Origin: Achromobacter pestifer
Lineage (GTDB): Bacteria; Pseudomonadota; Gammaproteobacteria; Burkholderiales; Burkholderiaceae_B
Assembly (NCBI RefSeq): GCF_013267355.1
Contig: NZ_CP053985.1
Location: 2,542,001 to 2,606,000 of the forward strand
Direction of reading: 5' to 3'
Length of the DNA: 64,000 nucleotides
Part shown: positions 18,129-26,186 of the stretch, in pieces
Position numbering within the stretch: the stretch's first letter is position 1
Layout of the letters: each line of letters opens with the position of its first letter
Program-made: the position numbers and the translations under genes
Notes under the pieces: model-generated
Databases searched by the model: none
Seen by the model: only the letters and a program-made list of their open reading frames with translations
Told to the model about the DNA's origin: nothing

Positions 18129-18404
18129 TGGGGGGAGTATACGGTAAGGGGGAATGCGATTTAGGCGGGGGGACAAATTTGCTACAGGAAGGCGATACTC
18201 ATACTAAGGCAGAACGTCGGCTTTCGACCCGTTTGCGACATTCGGAGCCTCGGATCAGGAGGAGCAAAGGAGACGTCGGGAATGCGTCGAGTTAGATCAC
18301 GTTCTGAACGCAACGTAGAGACTAGTGTGGGATGTCAGCGATATGCCATGATGAGCACGAAACCGGATCACTGTCACACTGGCAGTGGTCAAGCAGCGTA
18401 GTTC
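18129..18404. other. Intergenic DNA at the edge of the accessory region
   Basis: About 275 bases with no credible open frame. The only structure I see is a short hairpin-like CACTGTCACACTGGCAGTG at about 18369-18387. No promoter, tRNA or integrase site is clear. Confidence 0.4.
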
Positions 18405-19043
18405 TCAGGCCTCAACTCCACGAGCGGCGTCGAGGTCGTCACTGAAGTGCCCCAGATGAGCTCGAAGCACATGGTCCTGTTCATCGAAGCATTGCTTCAG
18501 TATATACAGATAGTTGTTCTGTTCCCTGAAACCGTAGGGTTCGATAAGGTGCGCTCGCATCACCGTGGCTAACGGCGTTAGGTGTGCGTGCTGCTCCAGG
18601 TCTCGCAGGGTGGTGAGCGCCACACCAAGCAACTCCTCTTTGAGCCTACGACTTACGCGCGGCGACATCAGGATGGGCTTGACGACACGGCCAATGGCTT
18701 CTGCGGCTTCGAAGGCAATGTGAATATGATTGCCTTCGAGCTGCTCGGGACGCACCCTGTCGCCAGGCGTCGTCAGAGCCTCGGCATCCCTTACCCATAC
18801 CGCAGTAGCGTCAACGATTTCGTACAGCAAGTAGGCCAGCGGCGTTGGGAACTCATGGTTCTCGTCGTCCGGGCGAACTTCGCGGGCGCGATCGACTAGC
18901 CGGCTGGCGAAATGAGGCATGTAGTGGAGCCATAAGTGATCGGCGACACGTTGATGCAGGCCCTCCAGCACCATGATCCTGAAGAACTGGATGCCGGCAT
19001 AGACCGGGTCGTGATGCTTACCAACGTCTTGGAACGTCAGCAA
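18405..19043 (-). CDS. Helical protein of unknown function, probably cut at its 5' end
   Basis: 212 residues from TTG 19043. The protein is mostly helical and soluble (LHQRVADHLWLHYMPHFASRLVDR; LKEELLGVALTTLRDLEQ). Coding-like sequence with high third-position GC continues upstream in frame (DVLEKKLNGRLL) to an in-frame TGA at 19097-19095 without an ATG or GTG, so the true N-terminus is probably missing. It is head-to-head with the gene at 19124. No family recognised; no signal or membrane helix. Confidence 0.6.
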   Translation of the reverse strand: MLTFQDVGKHHDPVYAGIQFFRIMVLEGLHQRVADHLWLHYMPHFASRLVDRAREVRPDDENHEFPTPLAYLLYEIVDATAVWVRDAEALTTPGDRVRPEQLEGNHIHIAFEAAEAIGRVVKPILMSPRVSRRLKEELLGVALTTLRDLEQHAHLTPLATVMRAHLIEPYGFREQNNYLYILKQCFDEQDHVLRAHLGHFSDDLDAARGVEA

Positions 19044-19123
19044 CCGCCCGTTGAGCTTCTTCTCGAGAACGTCACCTGCCCAGTGATACAGCCATCACCG
19101 TCGCGGAAGCCATCGTCGGCACG

Positions 19124-20179
19124 GTGGAAGCATTCTTCGCGACAGCGTTCGAACGGGGCGCTTTTGCCCACGTCGAACGTTTCGACGTCTCTGTTGTCGA
19201 AGCGGATATCACGCGCTTCGAGGTCAAAGCTGATCTCGACCTAATGAAGGCCGTCGTCAAGTGGCCCAAAGGCGTCTTTCCCGGTACGTCCTCGGTGTAT
19301 GGCGACTTCCTCAATATGCTGGTTGAAGTGGCTGGAACGGTTTTCTCCGCGACTTGCCTCGCGAGGAACTTCGAGGAGGCTATGCATCAACTATTCCAGA
19401 CTGACGGGGCGATGGATCGTGCGGCGATGATCGGTTCTCTGTGTTTCAGCCGTCAGCGCATCTTCAGTGGCGTCGCACGGCTCGCGGGCTGGGACAAACA
19501 TTCGCCCAAGAAGTTCGAAGCCCGATCCAACCGACCTCCCGTCGTACGCGAGCGCCCCGCGCGTAAGGAGCCGAGGGAGGGGGACACGGCCTCCAGAGAT
19601 TTCCACCTCTCGAACATGACCGACCACCGCGAAATGAAAGTGCACTCCGTTATCGACGTACACCTATGGGATCGCGCCGAGTGGACGGGCGCCGCCTATG
19701 GGGTGGCGCATCCGGAGGCACCACCCTTTATCGCGTTAATGTTCAAAAATCGGGGTGCGGCCGCCAAGATCTTCGAACGCTGGCGGGAACGATTCGGATC
19801 GATCGACCTGAAGGAGGAGATTCACATCGGCGTCGTTCGTCGTTTTTCAACGGAGCATCCAGCGCACTATGGCATGGTCATCACGTCGAAATTTCCGAAA
19901 GATTCGGCCGATTCACGAGTTGCCATGATGGCATCGCGGTCGCTCACGATGGAGCCCGCTAATGACACTAACCTGAGCGCCTTCTTAGATCTGTACAAGA
20001 GGGCCGGTGCCTACCTGTTGATGCCGGCACTGATCACGCCCGGTCAGACGCTTCAGTTCATTGATGGTCTCCACATTCTGAAGCGCAGCTTGCACGTGAA
20101 GATGGCCGTCGACGTTGGGCCACACGATACGGAGAATCTTTTTCTGGCCCCCCGCGGTCTCCAGCACGGCAAGGATTGA
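19124..20179 (+). CDS. Protein of unknown function, 5' end probably cut
   Basis: 351 residues from GTG 19124, the only usable start. Frame-consistent coding sequence (AITVAEAIVGTVEAFF) extends upstream to about 19088. The N-terminal part (about 1-125) is helical. A charged linker (about 135-165) follows, and the C-terminal part (about 170-345) has an alpha/beta pattern (PPFIALMFKNRGAAAKIFERW; HYGMVITSKFP). The minus-strand open frame at 19985-20296 overlaps its end and is treated as a shadow. Function is unknown; it sits in the accessory region next to an Mrr-like nuclease. Confidence 0.6.
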   Translation: MEAFFATAFERGAFAHVERFDVSVVEADITRFEVKADLDLMKAVVKWPKGVFPGTSSVYGDFLNMLVEVAGTVFSATCLARNFEEAMHQLFQTDGAMDRAAMIGSLCFSRQRIFSGVARLAGWDKHSPKKFEARSNRPPVVRERPARKEPREGDTASRDFHLSNMTDHREMKVHSVIDVHLWDRAEWTGAAYGVAHPEAPPFIALMFKNRGAAAKIFERWRERFGSIDLKEEIHIGVVRRFSTEHPAHYGMVITSKFPKDSADSRVAMMASRSLTMEPANDTNLSAFLDLYKRAGAYLLMPALITPGQTLQFIDGLHILKRSLHVKMAVDVGPHDTENLFLAPRGLQHGKD

Positions 20180-20314
20180 CTCTCGACGCTTCGCCTCACT
20201 CACCATATCCACGAACTTTGGCAGGCCGTCAAAAGTCATCGAAGGGAGGGAGAAGTGGTCCCTGGCGAGCGGTACACCAACCCGCAGGTATTTCAAACCG
20301 GGCTCAGGGATCTG

Positions 20315-20381
20315 GATAAAGGTGTCAGACTACAATTTTGGGTGGCTATGGTTAGCGAAATTGCAGTCTGACACCATATTT
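20315..20381. repeat. Inverted repeat of the GTGTCAGAC family, copy B
   Basis: The left arm contains GGTGTCAGACTACAATTT (20321-20338) and the right arm contains AAATTGCAGTCTGACACC (20358-20375). The arms pair almost fully, with a loop of about 15-19 bases that resembles the loop of copy A. It lies 20 bases from the stop of the Mrr-like gene. Confidence 0.85.
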
Positions 20382-20400
20382 GCAAATTATGGACAAATTC

Positions 20401-21279
20401 CTACAAAGACCCAAAGTGATGAGAGTATCCATAATTGAGAGCCTTGATTTTCTTAGAATAGCTATCGGCAAGATCCGGCAATTGCTCTTTGTCAAAATCC
20501 TTTATTTGTGCAATTTTTAACATTTCAAGCAACCTCTCCGAATCAATTAGGCTCAGTTTAATTCCTTGCAACTCCGCTTTTTGACATACTGACTTTGCCC
20601 CGGAAGTGAAGCCCGACGTCGTCACAAACATTCCCTGCGGAAGACCGTGCAAAATCAGCGCACCAACGAAAGAACGTAGCTGCTCAATTTCGATGACGCC
20701 ACGATAACGCTTCACTTGAACCCCAAACGCTTCGCCCGACCCATCGATTCCGATTACGTCCAACCCACCGTCGTTCGAGCGACTCGTTATTTGCACATCG
20801 AGCCTGTGAGACTTCAAGATGCTCGTCACGATTTTTTCAAATTGATATGGCTCTATTGAAAAACGGTCGCTATATCTGGCACAAAGATAGTTCCTTAGCT
20901 CCTCAACTGGGCTATCAATTGGCGATGGCAACACTGAAGTGAGCGCTCCGGCAGCCCACTGGTACGCAGAATACCCCTTAGCAGGCGTCTCATATTGAAG
21001 CTCCCGGATAACGCACCACCATCCGCAAACAGGGCAACAATGAAAAGCCACTCCGACGACTTCAGGCACCGACATAATGGGGCGATGCAATAAAAAAGAG
21101 CCATCCACATAGATTGCGTTCTGCCTAACTTGCAGATCATGCTTTTTTCGAATCGCGTCTTCGTTCAAGTCCCATAAATTATCAGCCGGGCAGGAGAGCA
21201 TATCCGCATTACAGAATATGCATTCTGGCCGAGGAAAGAGAATTTCGGCCGCCTGTGTAGTTGCCAGATGATGCCACAT
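20401..21279 (-). CDS. Mrr-like restriction endonuclease with N-terminal zinc-binding region
   Basis: 292 residues. The C-terminal half (about 140-260) has the Mrr_cat PD-(D/E)xK-type pattern: YQFEKIVTSILKSHRLDVQ, the NDGGLDVIGID motif with Asp174, and the QVKRY motif with Gln188 and Lys190, then GMFVTTSGFTSGA. Mrr-type enzymes cut modified or foreign DNA. Residues 20-90 contain four CxxC-like Cys (CIFCNADMLSC and CCPVCGWWC) that may bind zinc. Base composition is clearly lower in GC than its neighbours, a sign of transfer. It is bracketed by palindromic repeats at 20315 and 21307. Confidence 0.8.
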   Translation of the reverse strand: MWHHLATTQAAEILFPRPECIFCNADMLSCPADNLWDLNEDAIRKKHDLQVRQNAIYVDGSFLLHRPIMSVPEVVGVAFHCCPVCGWWCVIRELQYETPAKGYSAYQWAAGALTSVLPSPIDSPVEELRNYLCARYSDRFSIEPYQFEKIVTSILKSHRLDVQITSRSNDGGLDVIGIDGSGEAFGVQVKRYRGVIEIEQLRSFVGALILHGLPQGMFVTTSGFTSGAKSVCQKAELQGIKLSLIDSERLLEMLKIAQIKDFDKEQLPDLADSYSKKIKALNYGYSHHFGSL

Positions 21280-21306
21280 AGCTTTTCGACACCTCGAGGA
21301 AATATC

Positions 21307-21362
21307 AAATATGGTGCCAGACTACAATTTACCCAAAGAAATTGCAGCCTGGCACCATATTT
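21307..21362. repeat. Inverted repeat of the GTGTCAGAC family, copy C
   Basis: The arms are 24 bases each (21307-21330 and 21339-21362) around an 8-base loop. The arm core GGTGCCAGACTACAATTT pairs with AAATTGCAGCCTGGCACC with few mismatches. It lies 28 bases before the start of the Mrr-like gene. Confidence 0.9.
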
Positions 21363-21657
21363 TTCCAACCGCCACGGCTGAATCGCGTCGCGCTGCCGCG
21401 ACCGTCAGACGAACATCGTGCCGAGCACGGCCCATGCGGTCGCGCATGACCGGAGGACGCTAGTACTGCAGCCTTCCCCGGGACGATTGATCTCAAATCA
21501 GCTCACACAGATAATAGTGTCAGACTACAATTTTCAACGATGGGGCGACGCCGGGCGGCCGCACTGATGCAAACCGGCGAAACAAGAGCCGCGAACATTG
21601 CGGCTCTCTAGTCCCGACATCGATAGACCCGAATCAGGGCTTATCCCCTTAGACCAT
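21363..21657. other. Intergenic DNA with a half-copy of the repeat
   Basis: No gene. A single arm of the repeat family, AATAGTGTCAGACTACAATT (about 21513-21532), stands without a partner arm. The rest holds a minus-strand terminator (21585-21607). Confidence 0.6.
21585..21607 (-). terminator. Terminator after the yegP-like gene
   Basis: The stem AGAGCCGC/GCGGCTCT (21585-21592 with 21600-21607) has a 7-base loop. On the minus strand it is followed by TTGTTTC. It lies about 50 bases downstream of the stop at 21658. Confidence 0.65.
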
Positions 21658-21987
21658 TCAGGTATTGTCTTTCACCACTGTGCTGGGCCCGTTAGTCTTC
21701 ACAGACGCAATACCGTTATCCCGAGCCGCTGTACCTGAATACATTTCACTACGCCCAATGGATTGCCCATTTGCCGCGGTCAACGTGAAGTAGGGTGATC
21801 CATCAGTCGCCGTCTTGCGCTGATAGCGCTCGTCGACCGGCGAATTCTGGCGAACAGACGCAATGCCGTCCTGAGCGCTGGTTTTAGTGGTGTAGCGCTC
21901 GCTCGTAAGAATAACTTCATGATTCCCAGCTTTCAGATTGAACATGTACTGATCGCCGCTGCGCTTCAACTCGTAGTAACCGCTCAT
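21658..21987 (-). CDS. yegP: YegP family protein (two DUF1508 repeats)
   Basis: 109 residues. ATG 21987 is chosen because GGAGG lies 6 bases before it; a TTG 12 bases earlier is less likely. Two tandem repeats follow the family pattern: GYYELKRSGDQYMFNLKAGN with ILTSERYTTKTSAQDGIASV, then YFTLTAANGQ with IGRSEMYSGTAARDNGIASV. YegP-type proteins are small, basic to neutral cytoplasmic proteins of unknown function. Followed by a terminator on its strand. Confidence 0.93.
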   Translation of the reverse strand: MSGYYELKRSGDQYMFNLKAGNHEVILTSERYTTKTSAQDGIASVRQNSPVDERYQRKTATDGSPYFTLTAANGQSIGRSEMYSGTAARDNGIASVKTNGPSTVVKDNT

Positions 21988-22093
21988 GGAAACCTCCAAT
22001 ATCTGGTTAGTTCAACAATGGGTCGATACTGTGATGCACACACATGAATGCCGGTTGATGTTAGTCCATGTCCTGCGTTCAGGAAATCTCCAC

Positions 22094-22738
22094 CTACTTG
22101 TTCCTCGGGCGAACAGGCGCGGAGGAAACGCCCGCCTTGATCTTCGACGAGGCATCACGCGGCAATGCGTTTCCAGTTGCCGCCCCTGATGACTCCACCG
22201 ACTGATAACTCCGCAGCTCACGGCGAAATATCTTGACCATGGTCAGCTGCTGGAGCCGCAGCCTCAAACGTCGGGTCCGATAGATATTGGTATCGTCGAG
22301 GTCAAAGGCGCAGTCTGGCTCGGACTCGCTGGAAACGAATACTTCCAGCCATGTGCTGGTCACTGTGGCGCCATAGCTGCGAAAACCCACGAATCTGACC
22401 TTCGGCCAAGGCACCGCGCCGGTCTGGGGTGACCAGAGGCCTTCGTTCCTGATCTCCAGCAGCACCTTGCGTTGCGCGCGCAGGGCTGGCATCAGGCCGT
22501 ACACAGACAACGGCACCCCTGCAAACAACAGTAAGCAAACCAGCAGAAGCCAGCCATTCCATTGGTCATGAGCCATCTCGAACAAGAGATAGATGGACAA
22601 CAATATTGCGAATGGCGCGGCGACAAGAACATAGAACCAGAAGAACAGGCGCCAGGCCCGTATGACGATGGGCCGCTTCAACACTGTGGGGGCTGGGGCT
22701 ATCTGAGGGTTTGGCGTTCTACGTTTGCTTTGCTTCAT
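22094..22738 (-). CDS. Membrane protein of unknown function
   Basis: 214 residues. After a basic N-terminus there are two membrane helices at about 29-50 and 63-83 (WLLLVCLLLFAGVPLSVYG), then a cytoplasmic domain of about 130 residues with a beta-rich core (WPKVRFVGFRSYGATVTSTW; DCAFDLDDTNIYRTRR) and a disordered tail. This resembles small PH-like or DUF-type two-helix proteins. I do not recognise it. It lies about 100 bases before the yegP-like gene on the same strand. Confidence 0.7.
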   Translation of the reverse strand: MKQSKRRTPNPQIAPAPTVLKRPIVIRAWRLFFWFYVLVAAPFAILLSIYLLFEMAHDQWNGWLLLVCLLLFAGVPLSVYGLMPALRAQRKVLLEIRNEGLWSPQTGAVPWPKVRFVGFRSYGATVTSTWLEVFVSSESEPDCAFDLDDTNIYRTRRLRLRLQQLTMVKIFRRELRSYQSVESSGAATGNALPRDASSKIKAGVSSAPVRPRNK

Positions 22739-22818
22739 TTCAGATTCTTGGGTGCCATGCGGTTACTGGTGCGCTACATGCCGCGCAGAGCACGTCGATT
22801 CGTCAACGCCATGACGTT

Positions 22819-23232
22819 TCAATCGCCGATGTCTCCGATATCCAATCGGTCAATTTCGAATTGAGCATACCCATCACACGGCACGCTTCCAAATTCAATG
22901 ACGAAGCCGTTGACCGCCACCAATCCGGCATCCTGATCGATCACACGCCCCGTTCCTCGGTATTTGAAGTGGCCAATCCGTTCCAGGCTTTCCACTGACA
23001 GGGCATCCTGCTCTTGCTGGGGCCAGTCGGAACCGAATGCTGCACGAATCTCGCCGTCCAAGACGGACAGCCGGTTCGTGATGGTGTCTCCGACCTTGAC
23101 TGTGCAAGGCCAGCAGAAGGCCGTGACGACCGCGCCTTCCTGGCTGCGCAAGGTCACGGAGGCGCTTTCGTCGCCGGGTGTGAACGGCTCAGCCGATATG
23201 ACTGTGATTGTTTTCATGGGCATGGCGAGCAT
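22819..23232 (-). CDS. Cytoplasmic protein of unknown function
   Basis: 137 residues from ATG 23232, chosen for the GAAGAAG just before it (ATG 23223 and 23217 are alternatives). It looks beta-rich (VISAEPFTPGDESASVTLRS; VVTAFCWPCTVKVGDTITN) with a GTGRVIDQDAGLVAVNGFVIE segment. No signal or membrane helix. It runs into the C-terminus DIGDIGD. Function is unknown. Confidence 0.65.
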   Translation of the reverse strand: MLAMPMKTITVISAEPFTPGDESASVTLRSQEGAVVTAFCWPCTVKVGDTITNRLSVLDGEIRAAFGSDWPQQEQDALSVESLERIGHFKYRGTGRVIDQDAGLVAVNGFVIEFGSVPCDGYAQFEIDRLDIGDIGD

Positions 23233-23323
23233 GGCTTCTTCGGTCGCTGGATGGGTACGCGGGCGTTCAAAAGACAAGGGCCGCTGTACGCGGCCCTTGC
23301 TACTGGCTATCGAACTACCCCGA

Positions 23324-24517
23324 TTACGCCTTGCGCACCTGCGCAATCAAGCCATCCAACTGCGTCAGCATCGTATCGATTTCCTCAGCCGTCACATTCA
23401 ACGCCGGCATGAAGCGCAGCAGGTTTCCGCGCGGCGCATTCAGCAGCAAGCCGTTGGGCGCCAGATTGCGCGCGGCTTCGACGATGGCGGGGCCGTCGTC
23501 ACGATCCATCACCAGCGCACGCAGCAGACCCATCCCACGCTCACCCTTCATGCCCCACTTGGCCGACAAGGCCAGCAGGCCTTCGGACAGTTGCTTGGCA
23601 CGGGCGTTGACGGATTCCATGAAGCCGGGTGCAGCCAGGGCGTCGAACACGGCGACGCCGACGGCGGCCATCAGCGGGTTGCCGTTGTAGGTACCGCCCT
23701 GGTCGCCGTGCGAGAACACGCAAACTTCCTGGCGAGCCAGCAGCGCGGCCAGCGGCACGCCGCCGCCGATGCCCTTGGCCAGGGTCATGATGTCCGGCAC
23801 GACGTCGGATTGCTGGTAGGCGAACATGGTGCCGGTGCGGCCCATGCCGGTCTGGACTTCGTCGACGATGAAGAGCAGCTTGTGCTCGTCGGCCAGCTTG
23901 CGCAGGCCTTGCATGAATTCCTTGCTGGCGGGGACGACGCCGGCTTCGCCTTGGACGGGTTCGAGCATGATGGCGACGGTTTGGTCGTCGATCAGCTTGC
24001 GCACGGATTCCAGGTCGTTGATTTCGGCCTTGGGGAAGCCTTCGACCTGCGGGGCGAACATCTTGTCCCAGCCCGGCTTGCCGGACGCGGACATGGTGGC
24101 CAGCGTGCGGCCGTGGAATCCGTGGTTCATGGTGATGATCTTGTAGGCGCCTTTCTTGTGCACCTGGCCCCATTTACGCGCCAGCTTGATGGCGCCTTCG
24201 TTGGCTTCGCCGCCGCTGTTGGCGAAGAAGACGCGGTCGAAGACCGAGGCGCCGGTGAGGCGCTGGGCCAGCTCGATGGAGGGCAGGTTGTAGAACGCCG
24301 GCGAGGGGTTCATCAGCAGCTTGGACTGGTCCAGCAGGGCCTTCTGCATTTCCGGGGCGCTGTGGCCCAGGGTGTTGACGGCCCAGCCCTGGACGAAGTC
24401 CAGGTATCGCTTGCCCGCGTGATCCTCCAGCCAGGATCCCTGGCCGCGCACGAACACGAGGTCCGGGCGGGAGGTGATCTCCATGAGGGTGTTGGTGTTG
24501 AACTGGCTGAATTCCAT
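23324..24517 (-). CDS. argD: Acetylornithine transaminase-type PLP aminotransferase
   Basis: 397 residues, usual for ArgD. It is a class III aminotransferase that transfers the delta-amino group of N-acetylornithine to 2-oxoglutarate (arginine route) or the reverse. The start at ATG 24517 follows AGGAACC, whereas the longer frame has no such signal. The Schiff-base lysine motif is TLAKGIGGGVP (about Lys243), with PLP-phosphate binding sequence FFANSGGEANEGAIK (about 94-108) and the VDEVQTGMGRTG Asp. Which arginine-related role it serves cannot be told. It is divergent from a Bug receptor. Confidence 0.9.
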   Translation of the reverse strand: MEFSQFNTNTLMEITSRPDLVFVRGQGSWLEDHAGKRYLDFVQGWAVNTLGHSAPEMQKALLDQSKLLMNPSPAFYNLPSIELAQRLTGASVFDRVFFANSGGEANEGAIKLARKWGQVHKKGAYKIITMNHGFHGRTLATMSASGKPGWDKMFAPQVEGFPKAEINDLESVRKLIDDQTVAIMLEPVQGEAGVVPASKEFMQGLRKLADEHKLLFIVDEVQTGMGRTGTMFAYQQSDVVPDIMTLAKGIGGGVPLAALLARQEVCVFSHGDQGGTYNGNPLMAAVGVAVFDALAAPGFMESVNARAKQLSEGLLALSAKWGMKGERGMGLLRALVMDRDDGPAIVEAARNLAPNGLLLNAPRGNLLRFMPALNVTAEEIDTMLTQLDGLIAQVRKA

Positions 24518-24729
24518 GGCGGTTCCTGCGGAATGAGAGAACAGGGGGTGAGAAAGTAATTGGACGATGCCAATAGGCGAATTTAGCACCGACGGGGGGA
24601 TGCTATTGTGACGCACCCCCTGCCGATCTGCCCCGGGCCGCCTCAAAAGGGCTGACAACGCGGGCGCTCTATTTTATGCAACAGGCGCCACCCCGCGCGC
24701 AGCCCTTTGTCGCTTTTTACTGACCAATC

Positions 24730-25695
24730 ATGAAACGTATTCTTTCCAGTCTTGCCGCCGGCCTGGCGCTGGCGGCGGCCACGGCGACCGCGCATGCCGA
24801 TTTTCCCGAGCGCCCCATCCGCCTGATCGTGCCGTTCCCGCCCGGGCAGGCGACCGATATCTTTGCGCGCGCGCTGGCCGAAAAGCTGGGCGCGGCCGTC
24901 AAGCAGCCCATCGTGGTGGAGAACCGCGCGGGCGCGGGCAGCAATATCGGGATGGAGCAGGCGGCGCGTGCGACGCCGGACGGCTACACGCTGGTGATCG
25001 CGGGCTCTGCCGCGGCGGTGAACCAGACGCTGTACAAGACGATCAATTACAGCCTGACCAAGGACTTCGCGCCGGTGTCGGGGGTGTTCTCGGTGCCGCT
25101 GATGTTCCTGGCGACGCCGGCTTCGGGCATCACGTCGCTCAAACAGCTGGTGACGCAGGCCCGCGCCAATCCGGGCGAGCTGGCCTATGCCAGTGCGGGC
25201 ATCGGCGGCACGCAGCATTTGTCGGCCGAGATGTTCAAGGCGGCGGCGAAGATCGACATCCGCCACATTCCGTACAAGGGCAGCGGCCCGGCGCAGGCGG
25301 ATTTCCTGGGGCATCAGGTGCCGTTGATGGTGGACTCGGTGACTGCCGGCCTGCCGCATGTGCAGAGCAAGAAGGCGGTGGCGCTGGCGGTGACGACGGC
25401 CAAGCGGCTGCCGCAGCTGCCGGACGTGCCGACCGTGGCGGAATCGGGCTATCCGGGTTTCGAGGCCATCGGCTGGGCGGCGGTGCTGGCGCCGCGCGAT
25501 ACGCCGGCCGAGGTAACGGGTTATCTGAGCAAGCAGATCGGCCAGGTGCTGAATTCGCCGGACATGCAGAAGTTCTTCCGCGACCGCGGCGCGGAGCCGA
25601 TGCCGCTGACGCCTGATGCGACCGGCGCGTTCATTGCCGGCGAAGTGAAGAAGTGGGGCGAGGCGGTGAAGCAGTCGGGCGCGCAGGTCGACTGA
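24730..25695 (+). CDS. Bug family tripartite tricarboxylate transporter (TTT) solute receptor
   Basis: 321 residues with a Sec signal ending near AHA-D (about 23). The Bug fold hallmarks are [33 protein letters not shown], and the domain-2 [20 protein letters not shown] pattern. Such proteins bind small carboxylates or related ligands in the periplasm. It has no TctA/B membrane partners next to it, which is common for Bug receptors in this order. It is followed by a strong terminator. Confidence 0.95.
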   Translation: MKRILSSLAAGLALAAATATAHADFPERPIRLIVPFPPGQATDIFARALAEKLGAAVKQPIVVENRAGAGSNIGMEQAARATPDGYTLVIAGSAAAVNQTLYKTINYSLTKDFAPVSGVFSVPLMFLATPASGITSLKQLVTQARANPGELAYASAGIGGTQHLSAEMFKAAAKIDIRHIPYKGSGPAQADFLGHQVPLMVDSVTAGLPHVQSKKAVALAVTTAKRLPQLPDVPTVAESGYPGFEAIGWAAVLAPRDTPAEVTGYLSKQIGQVLNSPDMQKFFRDRGAEPMPLTPDATGAFIAGEVKKWGEAVKQSGAQVD

Positions 25696-25721
25696 TAGAC
25701 GCGCAAGACGCCATGCCCGCA

Positions 25722-25753
25722 GCAAACCGCCCCGCCTCGCCGGGGCGGTTTGC
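25722..25753 (+). terminator. Hairpin terminator after the Bug receptor
   Basis: A 13-bp stem GCAAACCGCCCCG (25722-25734) with CGGGGCGGTTTGC (25741-25753) has a short loop. It is 27 bases after the stop. There is no long T-tract, but the stem is very stable. Confidence 0.8.
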
Positions 25754-25788
25754 ATGATGGGCTGAGGTAAAGCTATGGGTGGGCCGGC

Positions 25789-26031
25789 TTAGGCCGGATC
25801 ACCCGGCCGTCCTGGCTCGCCAGGCTGCCTGGGCTTCTCTCCAGGCTGTCCCGGGTTGCCGGGCACTTCTGGCGGCGTGCGGCCCGGCTCAATATCATCC
25901 GGGCCGGGCTTGCCCGGCACCTGGCCGGGAGCCTGCTTTTCCGGCGCATCGCCGGGTTCTTGTCCGGGACGCTGGGACGGGTCGATGCCGGGTTGGTTGG
26001 CGGGATCGCCGGGCTTCTGGTTCGTGTTCAT
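25789..26031 (-). CDS. Small proline/glycine-repeat protein
   Basis: 80 residues from ATG 26031, with GGAGA before it. The sequence is almost wholly low complexity: repeated PG, PGD and PGQ units (NTNQKPGDPANQPGIDPSQ...) with acidic and basic residues. It has no signal, membrane segment or Cys, and it is probably intrinsically disordered. Similar PG-rich small proteins occur in related genomes, but the function is unknown. A 16-bp palindrome lies 20 bases before its start, between it and the PAS-LuxR gene. Confidence 0.65.
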   Translation of the reverse strand: MNTNQKPGDPANQPGIDPSQRPGQEPGDAPEKQAPGQVPGKPGPDDIEPGRTPPEVPGNPGQPGEKPRQPGEPGRPGDPA

Positions 26032-26051
26032 GGATGTCTCCTGAAGATTCA

Positions 26052-26067
26052 CGTGTAGCGCTACACG
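26052..26067. promoter_or_regulatory. Perfect palindrome, candidate regulator-binding site
   Basis: CGTGTAGCGCTACACG is a perfect 16-bp inverted repeat. It lies between divergent genes 25789-26031 and 26187-27734. The latter encodes a LuxR-type DNA-binding protein, so it is a plausible autoregulatory operator. This is inference from position and symmetry. Confidence 0.55.
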
Positions 26068-26186
26068 CGCAGCGGCACGCGTATCGTGCAAGCCCACGAT
26101 AGAAGCCATGTTCACGTTCGCCCAGATCACGCGGGACGACTTTATCTAGTACTTTCTTCCTATCTCTTGCTCAACCAGGAGCTGGA

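Noticed and set aside
19985..20296. Minus-strand frame overlapping the end of the 19124-20179 gene
   Set aside because: Some residues look protein-like (MTFDGLPKFVDMVSEA), but it overlaps a longer plausible gene and has no visible ribosome-binding site. It remains a possible alternative.
22964..24559. 531-codon plus-strand frame opposite the argD-like gene
   Set aside because: No domain, and it is fully antisense to a clear aminotransferase.
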